NCBI GenBank assembly: GCA_024336345.1
Contig: JANFOG010000004.1
Span: 1,178,001-1,242,000 of the forward strand
DNA length: 64,000 bases
DNA from: Mariannaea sp. PMI_226
Lineage: Eukaryota > Ascomycota > Sordariomycetes > Hypocreales > Nectriaceae
Direction of reading: 5' to 3'
Made by a program: the position numbers and the translations under genes. Below, piece after piece: positions 59,521 to 64,000 of this stretch. The stretch's first letter is position 1. Every line of letters starts with the position of its first letter. The notes below the pieces were generated by a model. That model did no database searches. It was not told the DNA's origin and saw only the letters and a program-made list of their open reading frames with translations.

Positions 59521-62500
59521 CCTGTCCGTTATGCCCGTGCCTGGCTGGGTCTGTGTCTATTTGTCTGTGTCTGTGCCTGTATCGTTTTGGTGCAGCCGAG
59601 TTGCCCACCGTCACCAACACGCGTAAAAACCCCGGGAGGGCCACGATATTACGCTGACGAAATGCGACACTTTTCTCTGAACTACAGATTGAGGCTCTGG
59701 GCACACGGCCACGGGCGCGCGCGCATGCGAAAACCAATTGCTTGGTATCGCCCTGTCCGGGAATAACCTTGTGATGCGCAAGGGAAATACAAAAATGTTT
59801 TAAGAAACAGCAGACAGCAGGGCGCCAGGCAAGCGGGTGAGAGACACCAGGGGAGGCAATCGGTTGTTCCGGCTTTGAGCGCTGGGAATAACGATGCCAA
59901 TTTTTGGGTAGTGGACAAGACCGACAACCGGAGTCCGGGGAGCTGGTGCAATGGTCCGACTGGACGATATATGACGGAAGGACTATGTCGCAGGTATAAC
60001 AGTTGGTCCAAGTTGTTAATGGGAGCAGGGAGCGAAATCTGGCTGGAAACGACGGGTAGAAGGTGGGAATAAGAGCGGGCGAGCAATTCTCGTTTTAAAG
60101 AGCGGAGAGAAGAGAAAAAAAAGAGGAATTTTGGGGGAAGGGGGGGGGGGGGCCTGGGGGTCTGATGAAGAGGTGTGGACGGGCTCAGGCTCAGACTCAG
60201 GCTCTCGCTCTTGGTCTGGCTCTAGGTTCTAGCTTCCAGCTCTAGCCCAGGCCCTGGGGACGAGACCCGAAAAGGCGGGGGCGGAGCGAGCGGATATCTC
60301 TTTTTGTCCTAACTGTACCCATCCTCATGACCCCCCTCGCCCTCGCACTCGCCATCACCACTCCCCCCCCCCAAATATCTTTACTTTAGTCTCGGGGCTG
60401 TAGACTAGCGGCTCAGCGGCTTGGTGGCACAGTTGGAGCGTCCAATGCATTGGGGGTGCTGTGATTGCTGTATATTAGTGAGGAGGTGGGCTAATCTACC
60501 TATTCCTCCCTATGCTGGGGGGGATTTTCAGCAAGTATGGGAAGTTTTATGCCCTAGTTTCTGGTTCGGGTCGTGAATTGCTATCCTTGAGAACGAATAA
60601 GAGTGATGAATGTCAAATGGAATCGATGAAGGGGAAGCGAAAAAAAAGAAAATGTGTCAGAAAAGTCTCAACAACAGACCAAAAAAAGGTCATTATTACT
60701 AACAAGATGTGGAATGGGTACCTAAGGTGTCTATCTACCATAGTACCTATATTGAAGACGGCATCTTCCAGGCCCAGGATGCAACCTGGAACAGGGACAG
60801 AGTGCAGATTGCGCTACATTGCCGTCATTCTCGGGGGAGCTTTGACGCCTAGCGGGTCATTATTAAGCATTGTCATGATGATGAGCTATGGCTAGTTCGA
60901 CAAAAACCCAGCGGAGCTGGCAGATCAATATAACCATGTACAGCCATTGGGTTTAAATTGGTTTCTGGTTCCATATGGACTTTATTCATTAATCAACACT
61001 GCTGAGCAATCAGCCTGACACATCACTCAAAGAATCGACTCTCAGATATATCTATAATTATCTCAAGCTATCTCAAGCTATCTCAAGCTCATGTGTCACA
61101 CTCCTCAGGCTGTAAAACTTCTATGTGCTACCTACCTGCTTGCCAACCCCAACGGCTATCCCTTTCCCCATTTTCCTTGAACCCTCGGATAAAGTTGGGA
61201 TGGACCGGGTGCAACGTGCAGTCTTTTGTCAAGCAGTTGCCGTCTCCGGCGAACGGTCCTCGCGCCACGCATTGAATGTCACGGCTCTCTTCAACCTTGG
61301 AAAACTACCCCGTGGCTGGCTCCGGGCAAGCCATCGCTCGTTCCGGAGCTCCACTGGGTGCCGCCCCCCCAACGCAGACTAGCCAGTCAAGAGGGTTGGC
61401 AGTCAATTCAGGGAGGGGGAAGGAGGAGATTAGACTCTGGAGGACAGCTGTAATGGTAACTTGGGCATTCAGCTAGAAAAGGGGAAGCAGGGCCTTGAAG
61501 CATAAGGTACTCGTACTCGTCGTGGGAAGAAGAGTTGATGTTGAAACGTTGGAACGTGGTTCAGATGCGTCGGGGATAAAACAAAGAGAGCAGTAACACA
61601 GCATCTAGGTACTGTAGCTGGCTAATGTATGCCTGTACAGATCACCTACTCCGCAGCCAAGGCCATCTTACAGGAGGTAAGGTACCTACTCCCGGCAGTC
61701 CAAAGCTTGCCAAGGCGGTAAAAGGTACGCAAGCGACGTCGGGTCAGTGCCCCAAGCCTCCCCCCCCTACCCCCTGGCACATCCAATTCTGGACATTTCA
61801 CTCGCAAAGCCCAATCGCAGCTGTCATAAGGGATCCCCTGAAAGCCAGAGCAACCGATTTTCCGTATTCAGATCGCATTTGCCGAGGCGCCGGCCTTTTT
61901 ATTTTCTTCAACACCCCTTCTAATTATCTTGTCTCTCCGATTTAAACTCGGCGTCTGTGCTGAACCTGACAAAGCGTTGCAAGCGTATCCCACCGTATAC
62001 GCCATCCAGCTTACAGGGAGAGTTGGCGCAAATGACGTACCTGGGATTGTTGGGTTTAGCTGCGTTTGGGCGCACCGGTATTTTACCTTGCTGACAGCTC
62101 CATTCAGAGTAGTATTCGTAAATCCTTCTGTTTACTCCCAACATCATTTCGATTCATAGCGCCATTCCATTTCCTTTTTTGATGCTCCTCCTTGCACGCC
62201 AAGTGCTTCCAATCGAGCTCGACTGCTGGGCTAGATCATGGTCCTGTGCATTCTCCCCAGCAGCTCCCCTCCTCTCTGTTGTGTGACCAAATGCAGATCA
62301 TACATGAAGCGTCGCATGGGGTACGGTACAGGCTATTCACCACTTGGACTATACAGGCTAGTTAGTAGGCTCGTAGAGTGACTTGATGACCAAGTTTCTC
62401 GGTAGGTCAATCTATTAGCTATAGGGTAAGCCGAGGCGGAGGTCGGGAATATTTGCCCAATATCTTCTAGACTAATATACGAAGAAAGTAATCAACAGCA

Positions 62501-63055
62501 CCTTGACAGTTCAGAATGCGTAGATCATTGGAGCTTCCACGTGGGCTCCTCCTTGGCGCATGGTTTCACGTTTATCCTGCAGCTGCGCAAATCTTGATGT
62601 GCGAAATAGATCGCCAATCCCAAAAACGTTGATGCAGGGGCATTGAAGGCTTCAATGACTGAGACCTCTGGACCAAAACCCGACTCTGGTCAGAGCTCTA
62701 GTTTCGAGAGAGATGGGTAGATATGTGATGATAAAAAAAAAATATCCAGTGTAGAAATGTATCGATTATCTACCATAGCTTTCGCAACACCGCCATTGAT
62801 CAGCACAAGGGAAATATGTTGACGTCCATGAATCCAAGATATCCGTGCCTCGGAAAGCTCCGACAAAAGCTGTACTGTAGTCAACTCATCTTCTATCGAG
62901 TGGGGCCAAGCGGCGTCACCACTCACATAGCCTCTCCTCACCAATGGCACAAGCGATATTCTAAGTACATAACTTACGGTGCGTATGTAAGAAAATCTTT
63001 GATCAGAGTCGGAACTCCTGGCTACGGGATAAGTTAACGAGTTCCCTAGCGTTCG
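59521..63055. other. Long divergent spacer, no gene seen
   Basis: This 3.5-kb gap lies between the Zn2Cys6 gene and the PNPOx-like gene. It has a 13-base G run at 60140-60152, a CTC/GGCTC-rich patch near 60180-60250 and a tandem 10-mer at 61059-61089. Open frames (up to 127 codons, 60512-60895) have no protein character. The left part should be the regulator's promoter and leader. Confidence 0.55.
61059..61089. repeat. Three tandem copies of a 10-mer
   Basis: TATCTCAAGC is repeated three times head to tail in otherwise unique spacer. Confidence 0.8.
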
Positions 63056-63916
63056 ATGAAGCTACCTACAACTCCCACCCAACGCACTCAGCTCCTCCTT
63101 CGTCATCTTCACAGCATGGCCTCCGAGGCACCCGTAACATCTCCTGCTCCCTGGCGGACAGCATTTCTTGAACACCTCAAGGCTTTGGACACTCCCACAT
63201 GCACCTTTAGCACATTACATTACGAACCCGCCTCTACAGCGAATTCTCCACCTCATGTCTCACCCCGCAGCCGCACTGTTGTCTTCCGCGGCATGTGGGC
63301 TTCTCTGCCGGTCAATCCTAAGAACATAGCGCCGTTGAACCCATCTACGTATGAGAGCGATCTTCTGACAATCACCAATGATGCACGCATGCTCAAGACC
63401 AGAGAGTTATTCGAGTCTGCGACCAAAGCCGCATCTGAGGCCCAGACAGGGGGCGGAGGTCCAATCGAAGCCGTCTTCTGGGTTGTTCCAACTCGCACTC
63501 AATGGCGGATACGCGGGCATGCTTACGTCTTGGGCCCGGACGTCGACTCCGAGGCCGCAACTCCCACAAGGAAAGTGATCCAGAAGCACATGCGCCGTAC
63601 AGGCAATGGTGATGCGGCAGGCTGGGACTGGAACCGCGAGATCACTGCACATTTCGGCAACCTGAGCCCTGGCATGAGGGGATCATTCAAGAACCCTCCT
63701 CCTGGAACACCGCTGAACGAGCAGCCGCCAGCGGGAATGAAGCTTGGGCAGAAGGTGGATGATTTGCACGATAAGATTGCCCGAGAGAACTTCCGCGTTG
63801 TGGTGATTGTGCCAGAGGAGGTTGACAGAGTGGACTTATCAGATCCCGAAGAGGGCAAACGGTGGAATTACAAACTTGTAGACGATGCGTGGGTAACCAC
63901 TGAGCTCTGGCCCTGA
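63056..63916 (+). CDS. PNPOx-like FMN-binding protein (Alr4036-type)
   Basis: It encodes 286 residues in one exon. It looks like the pyridoxamine-phosphate-oxidase split-barrel group, Alr4036-like branch: substrate-side segment APWRTAFLEHLKALDTPTCTFSTL, SRTVVFRGMWASLP, then LLTITNDARMLKTRELF, AVFWVVPTRTQWRIRGHAYVLGP, and the C-terminal RVVVIVPEEVDRVDLSDPEEGKRWNY. The pattern of a reporter strand (TVVFRG) followed by a strand carrying WRIRGHA fits FMN-binding proteins acting on unknown substrates; it is not the classical vitamin B6 enzyme. Two in-frame starts are possible: 63056 (MKLPTTPTQ) and 63116 (MASEAPVTS). The first adds a basic 20-residue leader that could be a targeting peptide. The longer form is listed; the shorter may be the true one. 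Confidence 0.8.
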   Translation: MKLPTTPTQRTQLLLRHLHSMASEAPVTSPAPWRTAFLEHLKALDTPTCTFSTLHYEPASTANSPPHVSPRSRTVVFRGMWASLPVNPKNIAPLNPSTYESDLLTITNDARMLKTRELFESATKAASEAQTGGGGPIEAVFWVVPTRTQWRIRGHAYVLGPDVDSEAATPTRKVIQKHMRRTGNGDAAGWDWNREITAHFGNLSPGMRGSFKNPPPGTPLNEQPPAGMKLGQKVDDLHDKIARENFRVVVIVPEEVDRVDLSDPEEGKRWNYKLVDDAWVTTELWP

Positions 63917-64000
63917 AAGGATCTGAGAGAAGCCTAAGCTTTAACGACAAATATTTGGCGGGTTGGACTTCATCACGTCACTGTACATCTTTGAGGCGAT

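Overview
The window reads as nuclear chromosomal DNA of a filamentous ascomycete, most likely a Sordariomycete and possibly Hypocreales; this placement rests on protein resemblance from memory, not a search. Genes are interrupted by short introns (about 50-130 bp, a few longer) with GT donors, CTAAC-type branch sites and AG acceptors. Fatty acid synthase is split into two multidomain subunits as in ascomycetes. Several products are typical of moulds: Ku70 with a SAP tail, a Cdc3/AspB septin, Fis1, Spc24 and Zn2Cys6 regulators. No rRNA, tRNA, CRISPR, transposon or insertion sequence was recognised. I find 17 protein genes; exon borders were set by hand from splice signals and reading-frame continuity.

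Layout. 1-4.9 kb: guanine deaminase (-). 4.9-21 kb: the fatty acid synthase locus, with FAS beta (-) and FAS alpha (+) transcribed away from each other across a 3.9 kb spacer. 21.9-24.8 kb: LSM4 (-) and a mitochondrial-type helical-repeat protein (+), head to head. 27-32.6 kb: an MDR1/FLR1-like drug transporter (+) converging on a large Zn2Cys6 regulator (-). 33.4-37.3 kb: Ku70 (-) and ferrochelatase (+), head to head across 495 bp. 41-47.2 kb: septin (+), FIS1 (-), SPC24 (+). 47.8-55 kb: a two-helix membrane protein of unknown function (-), a TatD/Scn1-type metallohydrolase (+) and a His/Pro-rich single-pass membrane protein (-). 57-59.5 kb: a second Zn2Cys6 regulator (-). 63-63.9 kb: a PNPOx-like flavoprotein (+).

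Working together. FAS alpha and beta form one complex and are an obvious co-regulated pair. The other neighbours are mostly housekeeping genes with unrelated jobs, so head-to-head pairs probably share promoters rather than pathways. The transporter beside the first Zn2Cys6 gene may be its target, but nothing in the sequence proves it.

Unusual points are mainly gene structure: a start codon alone in its exon (LSM4), a 4-nt first coding exon (septin), two successive 19-nt coding exons (FIS1), an inferred GC-AG intron, and introns at the identical codon border inside the zinc cluster of both regulators. The least understood gene is the His/Pro-rich membrane protein at 52.8-55 kb. I found no convincing new multi-gene system; this is largely ordinary conserved euchromatin.
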